Origin: Simplicispira hankyongi
Lineage (GTDB): Bacteria; Pseudomonadota; Gammaproteobacteria; Burkholderiales; Burkholderiaceae_C
Assembly (NCBI RefSeq): GCF_003570885.1
Contig: NZ_QXJC01000003.1
Location: 496,001-560,000, forward strand
Direction: 5' to 3'
Length of the DNA stretch: 64,000 nt
Part shown: positions 16,988 to 25,228 of the stretch, piece by piece
Layout: every line of letters begins with the position of its first letter
How positions within the stretch are numbered: position 1 is the stretch's first letter
Made by a program: the position numbers and the translations under genes
Notes under the pieces: generated by a model
Told to the model about the DNA's origin: nothing
Database searches by the model: none
The model's input: the letters and a program-made list of their open reading frames with translations, nothing else

Positions 16988-17377
16988 ATGGCTCACTTCC
17001 TGTGGTTGGATCGCGCCGTCATTGTTGCAGTGCACGAAGCACAGCTTGCCGAACATGGGGGCAGTGCCGGTACGCGCGATGCAGGCTTGCTCGATTCGGC
17101 GCTGGCCCGCCCCGCCAACCTGCTCGCCTACGCCGCGCCCGACGCATTCGCGCTGGCCGCAGCCTACGGTTACGGCATCTCCCGCAACCATCCTTTCATC
17201 GACGGCAACAAGCGCACCGGTTTTGTCGCCGCTGAATTGTTCCTGCGCTTGAACGGCTACCACCTTGGCGCGAGCGATGCTGACTGCGTGCTCACCATGC
17301 TCGCCGTCGCCTCAGGCGAGTTCGGCGAAGAGGCCTTTGCCACCTGGCTGCGCGAGCATGCCAAGGTAAAAGACTAG
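16988..17377 (+). CDS. doc: Fic/Doc-family toxin (death-on-curing)
   Basis: This 129-residue protein carries the Doc-type motif HPFIDGNKRTGFVAAELFL at about residues 67-85. In the Doc family the active-site His and the GNKR loop transfer phosphate or AMP to a target; Doc of phage P1 phosphorylates elongation factor Tu. The motif is complete and the length normal, so the toxin looks active. It is co-transcribed with the AbrB-type antitoxin 9 bp upstream, and its last 4 bp overlap the convergent MOSC gene. The actual target is not known from sequence. Confidence 0.92.
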   Translation: MAHFLWLDRAVIVAVHEAQLAEHGGSAGTRDAGLLDSALARPANLLAYAAPDAFALAAAYGYGISRNHPFIDGNKRTGFVAAELFLRLNGYHLGASDADCVLTMLAVASGEFGEEAFATWLREHAKVKD

Positions 17378-18075
17378 GTCTGCGCAGGCCCCTCCAGCCG
17401 CGAAACCCAGCTTTCCACCACGCCGCTGCCCAGCCGCCGATCCAGCAAACGCTGCCAATTGGCCGGCAGCGGCAGCACCCGCGCAGCACGCAGTTCGGCA
17501 ACGTCCAGACTGGGCCGGTAAAGCAGGTCGATCAGGCGCGCCAGCGGCCATTCGGGATACGGGCGTGCTTGCAGCAGCAGGTCCGCACCAGCCCAGAGCG
17601 CGCCCTCTTCCAGCACGCGGTAGTACCAGCCGGTGCGCCCAGTGCGCTGCACCTGCACGGCCATGTCAGGGCGTCCAAAGCGCTCGTTGAGCTTCCAGCA
17701 CGGCTGGCGGGCTTGCGAGACCTCCAGCAAGGCATCGCCCACGCGAAAACGGTCCCCCAGACACACGTCGGCCTCGGTCAGGCCGCTGCTGTGCAGGTTT
17801 TCGCCAAAAGCCGCCGGGGTGTCGAGCAGCGGGTGTGGCCCCAGTTCCGCACGCCAGGCGGCGCAATGCTCGCTGGGGTAGTGGTGCACCGCCTTGTCCG
17901 GCCCACCATGGACCCGAAGGTCACCTTGCTCATCGCCCACCAGACCGAGGGTGTGGCAATACACCTTGCCGGTGCGAACCTGCTTGTCGATGCCGCTGCG
18001 CGAACCGCGCGCGTAGGGCACGGCCTGCCCGGTGCAGACCGACAGGACGCGACCACAGACCGAGCGCATACCCAC
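17374..18075 (-). CDS. MOSC-domain protein (YiiM-like)
   Basis: This 233-residue protein is related to the sulfur-carrier domain of molybdenum cofactor sulfurases. YiiM-type members bind Moco and detoxify N-hydroxylated compounds. The MOSC motifs GDEQGDLRVHGGPDKAVHHYP (about 48-68), FGENLHSSGLTE and the conserved Cys in QARQPCWKLNERFG (C124 region) are all present. The C-terminal three-alpha-helix extension typical of YiiM follows. The start could be GTG at 18075 or ATG at 18069. It abuts the CZB gene directly and both are on the same strand. Confidence 0.88.
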   Translation of the reverse strand: MGMRSVCGRVLSVCTGQAVPYARGSRSGIDKQVRTGKVYCHTLGLVGDEQGDLRVHGGPDKAVHHYPSEHCAAWRAELGPHPLLDTPAAFGENLHSSGLTEADVCLGDRFRVGDALLEVSQARQPCWKLNERFGRPDMAVQVQRTGRTGWYYRVLEEGALWAGADLLLQARPYPEWPLARLIDLLYRPSLDVAELRAARVLPLPANWQRLLDRRLGSGVVESWVSRLEGPAQT

Positions 18076-18561
18076 TCAGCGCCCCAAACCACGCTTGAGC
18101 TGCTTGAGCAGCAGCACCACCTGATTCGAAGCGTGGCGGTAGCCGCCATGGAACACGCGCAGTGCACGCTCGTACTCCCCGGCACGGCTGAGCTCGACGA
18201 CCTCGACAGCCTGGGCATGAAAATAGGCATGGCGCGCTACGAGGATGTCAAAGGCCGGGTACTGGCCCAACATTTGCTGCCCGGGGCCGGCGAGCCACTG
18301 GCCCAACGGGCAGGCTTCGGGGTTGCGCAATTCGTCCAGATCGATTGGGGTATCGATCTCGCCGCTCAGTTGCTGGCGCAGCCTGTTTTTCCATGCCTCA
18401 TGCCTGCTGATGGCGGCGTCGATGTCGAATTCGAACGCCAGCGTGTTGGCGTACTCGGCATCCAGCACCAGTTCGCTCGCGTTGTCCTCGAAAGCCCAAG
18501 TGGTCTCCTGGCTTTCAGGGTCCTGCTCGCGCAGTTTGAACATTTTGCTGAAGAATCCCAT
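18076..18561 (-). CDS. Stand-alone CZB (chemoreceptor zinc-binding) domain protein
   Basis: This 161-residue soluble protein consists of a short basic and acidic N-terminus and one CZB domain (about 46-135). The zinc-ligand pattern is complete: His in ISRHEAW, Cys in PEACPLGQWLAG and the HAYFH pair. CZB domains sense zinc or hypochlorous acid through the Cys-Zn unit and usually sit in chemoreceptors or diguanylate cyclases. Here no signalling domain is attached, so a partner protein may be needed. It is immediately upstream of the MOSC gene (no gap), suggesting one transcript. Confidence 0.85.
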   Translation of the reverse strand: MGFFSKMFKLREQDPESQETTWAFEDNASELVLDAEYANTLAFEFDIDAAISRHEAWKNRLRQQLSGEIDTPIDLDELRNPEACPLGQWLAGPGQQMLGQYPAFDILVARHAYFHAQAVEVVELSRAGEYERALRVFHGGYRHASNQVVLLLKQLKRGLGR

Positions 18562-18689
18562 GGAAGTACCCGATGCGTCGCGCCAACATGGCCCATGAAG
18601 CCATCATATAGACCCTGCAGCAATTGGATACACCCGCGTCACTCACCGCCGAAAAGACCCTGTGAATGGGCCGACGCGGAATGCAAAAC

Positions 18690-18716
18690 GCCCGCCAGGG
18701 TGGCGGGCGCTTTCTT
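18690..18716 (-). terminator. Rho-independent terminator for the beta-propeller gene
   Basis: A perfect 7-bp stem GCCCGCC/GGCGGGC with a 5-base loop (18690-18708) has GTTTTGCATT following on the minus strand. A T-rich run on the plus side may let it work in both directions. Confidence 0.7.
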
Positions 18717-18730
18717 CGGGGCGTTCTCGC

Positions 18731-19792
18731 TCAGGGCCGGTCGATACTGCCCATCGCCTTCGGATAGGTCACGATGCCCCAGGGCATGCCCATCTCTCCG
18801 AGGTGCTTGGTCACCTCCAGCGAAGCGGCATCGATCACCACCAGTTCATTCGATTTGCCGCAGGCCACCAGGATCTGCTTGTCGTCAGGGGTGAAGCTGA
18901 AATGCCAGCAGCGATCACCGATCGGGATATCCTTGACCTTTTCATAGGTCTGGGCGTCGAAGACCTGGAGCAGCTTGTCCTTGTTGGAGGCCACGAAGAT
19001 GCGCGAACCGCTGCGGTCGAAGGCCACACCGTAGGGCGTCTTGGCGGTGGCGACCTCCTTGACGACATCGAACTTGTCGTTGAGCACCAGCATCTTGTCC
19101 GAAAGCTCCAGTGTGGTCACCAGCGCCTTGCCGTCGGGCGACAGCTTGATGCCGCGCGGGCGGTTGCCGTACTTGCCAAGCGGGATGCTCTTGAGCAGTT
19201 TGCCGCTTTTGGCGTCGTGCACCGTCAGCGAATTGTCCGATTCATTGGTGATGAACAGCTTCTTGCCATCCTTGGAGAACTCCAGACCCTCGGTTTCCGG
19301 CTTGCCGACGATGTCGTGAACGACCTTGCCCTGCTTCAGGTCCACGATGGCGATGTGCCCTGGGACGGCGCCATCGTCGTCCTTGGCGCCATTCTTGGAG
19401 GGCGGGCCCGACTTGGCGCTGGGTTCGTAGGTGACATAGGCATAGTGGCCCTGGACACGAACGAATTCGGGGTTCTTGCCGATCGGCACATAGCGGATTA
19501 CATGCCCTGTTTTGGTGTCGATCAGGGCAATGTTGGCGCCACCCTTGTTGGCCGTTACCAGCATGGCGCCATCGGCGGTAATGCCAATGCCGCGCGGCCC
19601 GGTGACGCCAACGTCGATGTTGTCCCTGGCCGTCATGGTGGCCAGGTCGATGACGCTCACCCCTGCTTCCTGATTCGATACATAGGCCACGCCACTGTCG
19701 GCAAACACCGGTGCAGCGCAGGACAAACCGAGGGCCAGCGGCACGGCGACCTGACCGATCGCCTTGAGCAAATACTTGTTCATTGAGTCCAC
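18731..19792 (-). CDS. Exported YVTN-type beta-propeller protein
   Basis: This 353-residue protein has a Sec signal peptide (about residues 1-32, ending VFA-D) and seven repeats of the YVTN/NHL kind. Examples are VAYVSNQEAGVSVIDLATM, KLFITNESDNSLTVHDAKSG and RIFVASNKDKLLQVFDAQT. The C-terminal part, with CWHFSFTPDDKQILVACGKSNE, resembles the beta-propeller proteins found next to PQQ-dependent alcohol oxidation genes. No such dehydrogenase lies nearby, so the role is open. A PSAKSGPPSKNGAKDDDG insert at about 125-142 is unusually charged. It is probably a single-gene unit with its own terminator. Confidence 0.85.
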   Translation of the reverse strand: MDSMNKYLLKAIGQVAVPLALGLSCAAPVFADSGVAYVSNQEAGVSVIDLATMTARDNIDVGVTGPRGIGITADGAMLVTANKGGANIALIDTKTGHVIRYVPIGKNPEFVRVQGHYAYVTYEPSAKSGPPSKNGAKDDDGAVPGHIAIVDLKQGKVVHDIVGKPETEGLEFSKDGKKLFITNESDNSLTVHDAKSGKLLKSIPLGKYGNRPRGIKLSPDGKALVTTLELSDKMLVLNDKFDVVKEVATAKTPYGVAFDRSGSRIFVASNKDKLLQVFDAQTYEKVKDIPIGDRCWHFSFTPDDKQILVACGKSNELVVIDAASLEVTKHLGEMGMPWGIVTYPKAMGSIDRP

Positions 19793-20084
19793 TCTCTTAA
19801 AAAATTTCTGGCGCCACCCATAGGTGAAAGGTACGGCGGTATTGGTCGGCCAAACTGCCGTCAGCCCACGGAAACCCGAACGCCCCCTCCACAGCGACGG
19901 CTACTGGCGCCCGGCAAGTCACCTAGGCGACTTTAGCAAGTTTCAGCGCCTGGCCCGATCCAATGGCAGCGCCCCCGATGTGCCATTGCAAGCGGACATG
20001 TGCCAGACGCGGGCGAAAATTTTGCAGCATGTCCAAGGGCTCACCTAACCCGCACGCTCCTGCAAGGCGCGCCACAATGGCGGC
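19793..20084. other. 292-bp gap between divergent genes
   Basis: This must hold the promoters of the beta-propeller gene (leftward) and the monooxygenase gene (rightward). I see no repeat copy, no tRNA, no convincing hairpin and no coding frame with support. An AAAAAATTT tract lies just before the beta-propeller start. Confidence 0.5.
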
Positions 20085-21107
20085 ATGACGGCTTCCATTC
20101 CTACCGCGCTCTCCCTGCTCGACCTCGTGGCCGTGCGCGAGGGCGGCAGTGTGCGCGATGCGCTCGCCATAGCGCTGGCGACGGCCCGGCATGCCGAGTC
20201 TCTGGGTTTCAAGCGCTACTGGCTGGCCGAACACCACAACATGGACGGCATTGCCAGCTCGGCAACGGCGGTACTGGTGGGCCACATCGCCGCTGGCACC
20301 GAGCGCATGCGCGTCGGCTCGGGCGGTGTCATGCTGCCCAACCACGCACCGTTGGTGGTGGCCGAGGCCTTTGGCACGCTGGCCGAACTGTTCCCCGGCC
20401 GCATCGACCTGGGGCTGGGGCGCGCGCCGGGGACCGACCCGCTCACCATGCGCGCGCTGCGCCGCGACCGGCCCGAGACGCAGGAGGACTTCCCGCGCGA
20501 CGTGGCCGAACTGCAGCGCCTGCTGGCGCCCCCCGAGCCAGGCCAGCGCCTGGTGGCCACGCCCGGAGCGGGCACCAACGTTCCCATCTGGCTGCTCGGC
20601 TCCAGTCTGTTTTCCGCCCAGCTCGCGGCCGAGCGCGGCCTGCCTTACGCATTTGCCTCGCACTTCGCACCGCGTTTGCTGCTGCAGGCGATAGACCTGT
20701 ATCGGCGCCTGTACAAACCCTCGGCACACTGGCCCAAGCCCTATGTGGTGATTGGCGTACCGCTCATTGCCGCACCGACCGACGAGGAGGCGCAATTCCT
20801 CGCCAGCAGCACCTACCAGCGCGTGCTGGGCATCCTCAAGGGCGAGCGGCGCAAGCTGGCGCCACCGGTAGCTGGGCTGGTGGAACACCTGTCGCCCCAG
20901 GAACGTGCCGCCATTGGTGAATTCCTCGCGGCAGCCGTCATCGGCGGGCCCGACTCCGTGCGCTCCGGGATGGAGGCGCTGCTCAAGGCGACACAGGCCG
21001 ACGAACTGATGCTGGTGTGCGACGTGTTCGATCCGGCCTTGCGCCTGCGCTCGCTCGACATTGCCGCCGCCGCCCGGGCACAGCTACAAGCCACGGGCAA
21101 TTTTTAA
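20085..21107 (+). CDS. Luciferase-like flavin-dependent monooxygenase
   Basis: This 340-residue TIM-barrel protein belongs to the bacterial luciferase superfamily (the MsnO8-like group). It is expected to use reduced FMN and oxygen. Conserved stretches are [38 protein letters not shown] and [37 protein letters not shown] follows them. The substrate is unknown. The stop codon lies at the edge of a dispersed palindromic repeat, which fills the 63-bp gap to the convergent SDR gene. Confidence 0.9.
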   Translation: MTASIPTALSLLDLVAVREGGSVRDALAIALATARHAESLGFKRYWLAEHHNMDGIASSATAVLVGHIAAGTERMRVGSGGVMLPNHAPLVVAEAFGTLAELFPGRIDLGLGRAPGTDPLTMRALRRDRPETQEDFPRDVAELQRLLAPPEPGQRLVATPGAGTNVPIWLLGSSLFSAQLAAERGLPYAFASHFAPRLLLQAIDLYRRLYKPSAHWPKPYVVIGVPLIAAPTDEEAQFLASSTYQRVLGILKGERRKLAPPVAGLVEHLSPQERAAIGEFLAAAVIGGPDSVRSGMEALLKATQADELMLVCDVFDPALRLRSLDIAAAARAQLQATGNF

Positions 21108-21170
21108 CTATTATTTCAATAGCTGCATGCGCTTTACTAGCAAGCGCTAGCGGCCATTTTTGCTCTAAAT
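21108..21170 (+). repeat. Dispersed palindromic repeat, copy 4 (convergent gap)
   Basis: It fills the whole gap between the convergent monooxygenase and SDR genes. It carries CTATTATTTCAATAGCTGC, the two AGCGCT-type arms (first arm GCGCTTTACTAG diverged, second CAAGCGCTAGCGGCC) and a TTTTTGCTCTAAATTT end. Confidence 0.85.
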
Positions 21171-21920
21171 TTAGCGCGCCAGATAGCCGCCGTCCACCGG
21201 GTAGTACGAACCCGTCACAAACGAGGCCTTGCTGCTCGCGAGCCAGAGCACCAGTTCGGCCACTTCCTCAGCACGGCCCAGCCGGCCGATGGGGTGGGCG
21301 GCGACCAGCATGCCGTTGACGGCCTGGTTCTCTTCCAGCGCGCTGATCATGGGCGTGTGGATGAAGCCCGGCCCGACGGCGTTGATGCGCACGCCCTGCG
21401 CGCTGTATTCCAGCGCTGCCGCCTGGGTCAGCCCTACGACTCCGTGCTTGGCTGCGGTGTACGCCGGTGCTCCGGCAAAACCCACGGCCCCCAGAATGGA
21501 CGCCATGTTGACGATGGCGCCGCCGCCATTCTTGAGCATGGCCGGCAACTGGTACTTCATGCCATAGAACACACCCGAGAGGTTGATGCCAATCACCTGC
21601 GCCCAGCCGTCCAGCGGGTAGTCGGCCGTGGGCGCCTGCGGGCCGCCAATGCCGGCGTTGTTGCAGGCAATGTCGAGACGCCCGAACTTCTCCACAGCGC
21701 GCTGCACCAGCGCTTCGCAATCCTGCGGCTGGCTCACATCAGCGGTCACAAACAGCGCCTCGCCGCCAAGCCCACGCACCTGGGCCACGGTTTGCTCGCC
21801 GCCGTCACGGTTGGTGTCGGAGACCACCACGCGCGCACCCTCGCGCGCCCAGGCCAGGGCAACGGCGCGACCAATGCCCGAGGAACCGCCGGTGATCAAT
21901 GCGACTTTGTCTTTCAACAT
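21171..21920 (-). CDS. SDR-family NAD(P)-dependent oxidoreductase
   Basis: This 249-residue classical short-chain dehydrogenase has the cofactor loop TGGSSGIG at about 12-19 and an acidic residue after beta-2 (VVSDTN), which suggests NAD preference. NNAGIGG, the catalytic Ser in MASILG and the YTAAK Tyr/Lys pair follow. The C-terminal GSYYPVDGGY motif is typical. The start at 21920 has AAGGAG just upstream; the longer frame to 22022 has no support. The substrate is unknown. It faces gspF divergently across 122 bp. Confidence 0.92.
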   Translation of the reverse strand: MLKDKVALITGGSSGIGRAVALAWAREGARVVVSDTNRDGGEQTVAQVRGLGGEALFVTADVSQPQDCEALVQRAVEKFGRLDIACNNAGIGGPQAPTADYPLDGWAQVIGINLSGVFYGMKYQLPAMLKNGGGAIVNMASILGAVGFAGAPAYTAAKHGVVGLTQAAALEYSAQGVRINAVGPGFIHTPMISALEENQAVNGMLVAAHPIGRLGRAEEVAELVLWLASSKASFVTGSYYPVDGGYLAR

Positions 21921-22042
21921 GGGAACTCCTTGCGGCCCCGGACCAAGCGCCGAGGCTTGCAGGCCATTGTGGACTGGGCGAACGCGTCCGGCCAGTGTGC
22001 AGCGGCTACTATTGCGGCCCATGCCGATTTCTTACACCGCCC

Positions 22043-23269
22043 ATGCCCGCCTTTGCCTTTGAAGCGCTCGATGCCCAGGGCCAGACGCGCACCGGCATGC
22101 TGGAAGCCGACAACGCCAAGGCCGCCCGCAGCCAGCTGCGGGCGCAGGCGCTGGTTCCGCTCGCGGTCTCGCCCGCGGCGCAATCGGGTGCGGCAGACGG
22201 CTCGCGCACCGCTGGCGGCTGGCTGCAGCGGCCGGTGTTTGGCAGCACGGGGCTGGCCATCTGGACGCGCCAGGTGGCGGGACTGGTCTCCTCCGGGCTC
22301 ACGCTGGAGCGGGCGCTGACCGCCCTTTCCGACGAGGCCGACGACGAGCGCCAGCGCCACCTGGTCGCGGTGCTGCGCGCCGAAGTCAACGCCGGCGCGC
22401 CCTTTGCCCAGGCACTGGCCCAGCACCCGCGCGAGTTTTCCGACATCTACTGCGCCGTAATTGGCGCTGGCGAGCACAGCGGCAGGCTCGGCCTGGTGCT
22501 CGAACGCCTGGCCGACGACCTGGAGGAGCGCCAGGCGCTCAAGGCCAAGCTGGTCGGCGCCGCGCTCTACCCCGCCATCGTCACGCTGGTGGCCATCGCC
22601 ATTGTGATTTTTCTCGTCAGCTACGTCGTACCGCAGGTCGCTGGCGTGTTTGCCGGCTCGCGCCGCGCATTGCCCTTCCTGACGGTGGCCATGCTGGCGG
22701 TGAGCGCTTTCGTGCGCCACTACGGTATCTGGCTGCTGATTGCTATTGTTATTGCAGCTATTAGCGCACGCTACGCTTACGCTAGAGCCGCTTTTCGTTC
22801 AAAATTTGACGCTGCCTTTCTGCGCCTTCCCATCCTTGGCCGCCTGGCACGCGGCTACAACGCAGCGCGCTTTGCCAGCACGCTGGCCATGCTGGCGGGT
22901 GCGGGCGTTCCCATCCTCAAAGCCTTGCAGGCGGCCGCCGAAACCCTGAACAACCGCGCCATGCGTGCCGACGCGCTGGACGCGCTGGTGCAGGTGCGCG
23001 AAGGCGCGCCGCTGGCCTCGGCGCTGGCGCAAAGAAAGCGCTTTCCGAGCCTGCTGTCCATGTTCGCCCGTCTGGGCGAGCAGACCGGGCAACTGCCGCT
23101 CATGCTGCAGCGCGCTGCCGTGCAGCTCAGCACCGAGGTGCAGCGCCGCGCCGTGCAACTGGCAACCGTGCTGGAGCCCCTTCTGATCGTCGTGATGGGA
23201 CTGGTGGTGATGCTGATCGTTCTGGCCGTTCTGCTGCCCATCATTCAGCTCAACCAGTTCGTCAAATAA
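22043..23269 (+). CDS. gspF: Type II secretion inner-membrane protein GspF
   Basis: This 408-residue polytopic platform protein contacts GspE and GspL. It begins MPAFAFEALDAQGQTRTG, the usual GspF start. Two GspF domains follow, each with the typical FARQLATLL-like helix pair: TRQVAGLVSSGLTLERAL at about 75-92 and RFASTLAMLAGAGVPILKAL at about 275-294. Membrane segments lie at about 175-200, 212-245 and 380-402. Residues about 233-256 are encoded by a dispersed repeat copy and include the end of the second membrane region. The gene is separated from gspE by seven unrelated genes, so it must have its own promoter. A 5'-nucleotidase gene follows 10 bp later. Confidence 0.95.
   Translation: MPAFAFEALDAQGQTRTGMLEADNAKAARSQLRAQALVPLAVSPAAQSGAADGSRTAGGWLQRPVFGSTGLAIWTRQVAGLVSSGLTLERALTALSDEADDERQRHLVAVLRAEVNAGAPFAQALAQHPREFSDIYCAVIGAGEHSGRLGLVLERLADDLEERQALKAKLVGAALYPAIVTLVAIAIVIFLVSYVVPQVAGVFAGSRRALPFLTVAMLAVSAFVRHYGIWLLIAIVIAAISARYAYARAAFRSKFDAAFLRLPILGRLARGYNAARFASTLAMLAGAGVPILKALQAAAETLNNRAMRADALDALVQVREGAPLASALAQRKRFPSLLSMFARLGEQTGQLPLMLQRAAVQLSTEVQRRAVQLATVLEPLLIVVMGLVVMLIVLAVLLPIIQLNQFVK
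22740..22810 (+). repeat. Dispersed palindromic repeat, copy 5 (inside gspF, diverged)
   Basis: CTATTGTTATTGCAGCTATTAGCGC, GCTTACGCTAGAGCC and GTTCAAAATTTGA follow the family order with base changes and a 3-base insertion that keeps the frame. It is translated in the same frame as copies 3 and 9. Confidence 0.75.
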
Positions 23270-23279
23270 GGGGCATGCG

Positions 23280-24182
23280 ATGCCGGTAAGCCTGCAAGAC
23301 AAACTGGTGGTCGCGATTTCCTCGCGCGCGCTGTTTGATTTCGAAGAAGAAAACCGCGTGTTCGACGCGCAGAACCCGCTCGCCTACATGCGTTTGCAGC
23401 AGGAGCGCCTGGCGGTGCCCGCAAAGCCGGGGGTCGCATTTCCGCTGGTGCACAAGCTGCTGGCCTTCAACACCGACGCGGTGCAGCGCGTGGAAGTGGT
23501 GATGCTCTCGCGCAACGACCCGGTGACGGCGCTGCGCATCTTCCGCTCGGTGCAAAGCGCCGGGCTGCAGCTCGAGCGCGGCGTGTTCACGCAGGGGCGC
23601 GACCCCTTTCGCTACTTGCGGCCACTGGGCGCGCACCTGTTCCTCTCTGCCAACGAACGCGATGTCAGCGAGGCGCTGCACCTGGGTTTTCCAGCCGCAA
23701 GGGTATTGACCGAATCGGTTGCCGCCGGCATCAACTACCCCAACGAACTGCGCATTGCCTTTGACGGCGACGCCGTGCTGTTCTCGGACGAAGCCGAGCG
23801 GGTCTACCAGGAAGGTGGGCTGGAAGCCTTTGTCTCGCACGAAACCAGCAAGGCCGCCCTTCCGCTGTCTGGCGGGCCTTTCAAGCCGCTGCTCGCCGCG
23901 CTGCACCAACTCCAGCAGCAGGCGGATGTCTCGGGTATGCGGCTGCGCATTGCACTCGTCACGGCCCGCAGTGCGCCAGCGCATGAGCGCGCCATCAACA
24001 CCCTCATGAAGTGGAACCTGGCGGTGGACGAGGCGATGTTTTTGGGCGGGCTGGAGAAGGGCCCGTTCCTGCGCGAATTCGAACCGGATTTCTTTTTTGA
24101 TGACCAGACCGGTCACGTCCGCTCGGCGGCGCGCCATGTACCGGCCGGCCACGTGCGCAGCCTCCCGGGAGCAGCGCCTTAA
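23280..24182 (+). CDS. 5'-nucleotidase (bacterial NT5C-like family)
   Basis: This 300-residue cytoplasmic protein is of the family that removes phosphate from nucleoside 5'-monophosphates. It opens with KLVVAISSRALFDFEEENRVF, in which the family's N-terminal catalytic region appears. The family stretches VEVVMLSRNDPVTALRIF, LFLSANERDV, FDGDAVLFSDEAERVY and the C-terminal PFLREFEPDFFFDDQTGHV are conserved. The second aspartates of FDGDAVLFSDE probably bind the metal. It follows gspF by 10 bp and may share its transcript. It overlaps the convergent next gene by 4 bp. Confidence 0.88.
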   Translation: MPVSLQDKLVVAISSRALFDFEEENRVFDAQNPLAYMRLQQERLAVPAKPGVAFPLVHKLLAFNTDAVQRVEVVMLSRNDPVTALRIFRSVQSAGLQLERGVFTQGRDPFRYLRPLGAHLFLSANERDVSEALHLGFPAARVLTESVAAGINYPNELRIAFDGDAVLFSDEAERVYQEGGLEAFVSHETSKAALPLSGGPFKPLLAALHQLQQQADVSGMRLRIALVTARSAPAHERAINTLMKWNLAVDEAMFLGGLEKGPFLREFEPDFFFDDQTGHVRSAARHVPAGHVRSLPGAAP

Positions 24183-24613
24183 AGCCCCGTAGTGCGCTTG
24201 ACCGTGGGGTCCGAGTAGGTCAACGGCTCATTCTTGGCCTGCTGAGCCAGGCGCTCCGCCAGCGTGGTTTTGTTCACGTCCTGGGCCATCTCAATGGCAC
24301 TACCGCTGGCGCGCCACATGGACTGGATGAATTCAATCATCACCTTATAGAGCGGCGGCTCCTTGGGCGGCTCGGGAGGAATCTTCAGCTCTTTTTTGTC
24401 AGCCCCCTCGGTCCAGTCGCGATTGGCCTGATCGGGGCTGGATGACTTTTCGGGCGTCTTGACGATGGCCCCCTCTCCCAGTCGGTCCATCGACTCGACC
24501 GGCGTGGCCGCATTGATGGGTCGCACCGGAACCGCCCCCGATGCCCCGGTGGAGTAAAGGTCGGCGCCCTGGGGACGCCAGCTTGTCGATCGGTCAACAG
24601 GTGGCAGTTGCAT
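24179..24613 (-). CDS. Unrecognised 144-residue protein
   Basis: I do not recognise this family. The N-terminal two thirds are low-complexity and proline/serine-rich (about residues 1-80, with KELKIPPEPPKEPPLYK). The C-terminal third has one amphipathic helix (VMIEFIQSMWRASGSAIEMAQDVNK) and a basic end. No signal peptide is seen and no membrane helix is certain. The ATG at 24613 was chosen for the GAGGA ribosome site about 8 bases upstream; an in-frame TTG start at 24718 would add 35 residues. It overlaps the convergent 5'-nucleotidase by 4 bp and lies 141 bp from the DUF1854 gene. Confidence 0.6.
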   Translation of the reverse strand: MQLPPVDRSTSWRPQGADLYSTGASGAVPVRPINAATPVESMDRLGEGAIVKTPEKSSSPDQANRDWTEGADKKELKIPPEPPKEPPLYKVMIEFIQSMWRASGSAIEMAQDVNKTTLAERLAQQAKNEPLTYSDPTVKRTTGL

Positions 24614-24754
24614 GGCAGAGTCCTCAGTTAGACGGAGCGAGCCGGATTCCCCCCCGTCTCGTAACTCTATTTCGGCGAAAAGAGGGGCAACTTGAGCCCT
24701 TTTCTCCGAATTGGCCAAAATTTAAGGGTAAACACCTATTAAGTGCCACTCCTG

Positions 24755-25228
24755 CTACAAAAATCGCTCCAGCAAGCGCAGCGAATGCCGGTCGAGCGCC
24801 CGCGTATCGGCGATGCGGTACTGCACGCCCTCGGCACTCGCCACCATCAACCGGGTGCGGCCGGCCAGGCGGCGGATGTCTTCCTCGGCCTTCAAGGTGA
24901 ACTGGGTGTCACCTCGGTCGGTGACGACCTGCCAGGTGCTGGGCGTGGAGAAGCTCGACACCGAGACGATGCGCGTGATTTCGGGGGAAAACTCGCGCAC
25001 CGCGAGTTCTTCCTCAACCAGCGCACGCACGCCAGCGGGCAAATCGGTCAGACGGTCCACCCACAGCCGCTCATGCCCGTCTTGTCCCAGCAGCGAAATT
25101 CCTTCGTCCGGTGCGCCGATAGGAAACGCGCGCACGGGCTGCACGCCCACATGCTCGCTCCCGTCGGCCAACGTGAGCACCAGTCGGCCATGGCTGTCGC
25201 GCTGCAGCGAAATGTTCGAGGTGCTCAT
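24755..25228 (-). CDS. DUF1854 protein associated with cyanophycin metabolism
   Basis: This 157-residue soluble protein of unknown biochemical function is of the DUF1854 type that accompanies cyanophycin synthetases and a specific ABC transporter in betaproteobacteria. It has a beta-rich start (LVLTLADGSEHVGVQPVRAFPIG), a middle with EFSPEITRIVSVSSFSTPSTWQV, and an EDIRRL stretch near residue 117. Its start overlaps the stop of the ABC transporter gene (ATGA), so the two are one transcript, divergent from cphA'. A role together with the transporter is inferred. Confidence 0.82.
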   Translation of the reverse strand: MSTSNISLQRDSHGRLVLTLADGSEHVGVQPVRAFPIGAPDEGISLLGQDGHERLWVDRLTDLPAGVRALVEEELAVREFSPEITRIVSVSSFSTPSTWQVVTDRGDTQFTLKAEEDIRRLAGRTRLMVASAEGVQYRIADTRALDRHSLRLLERFL

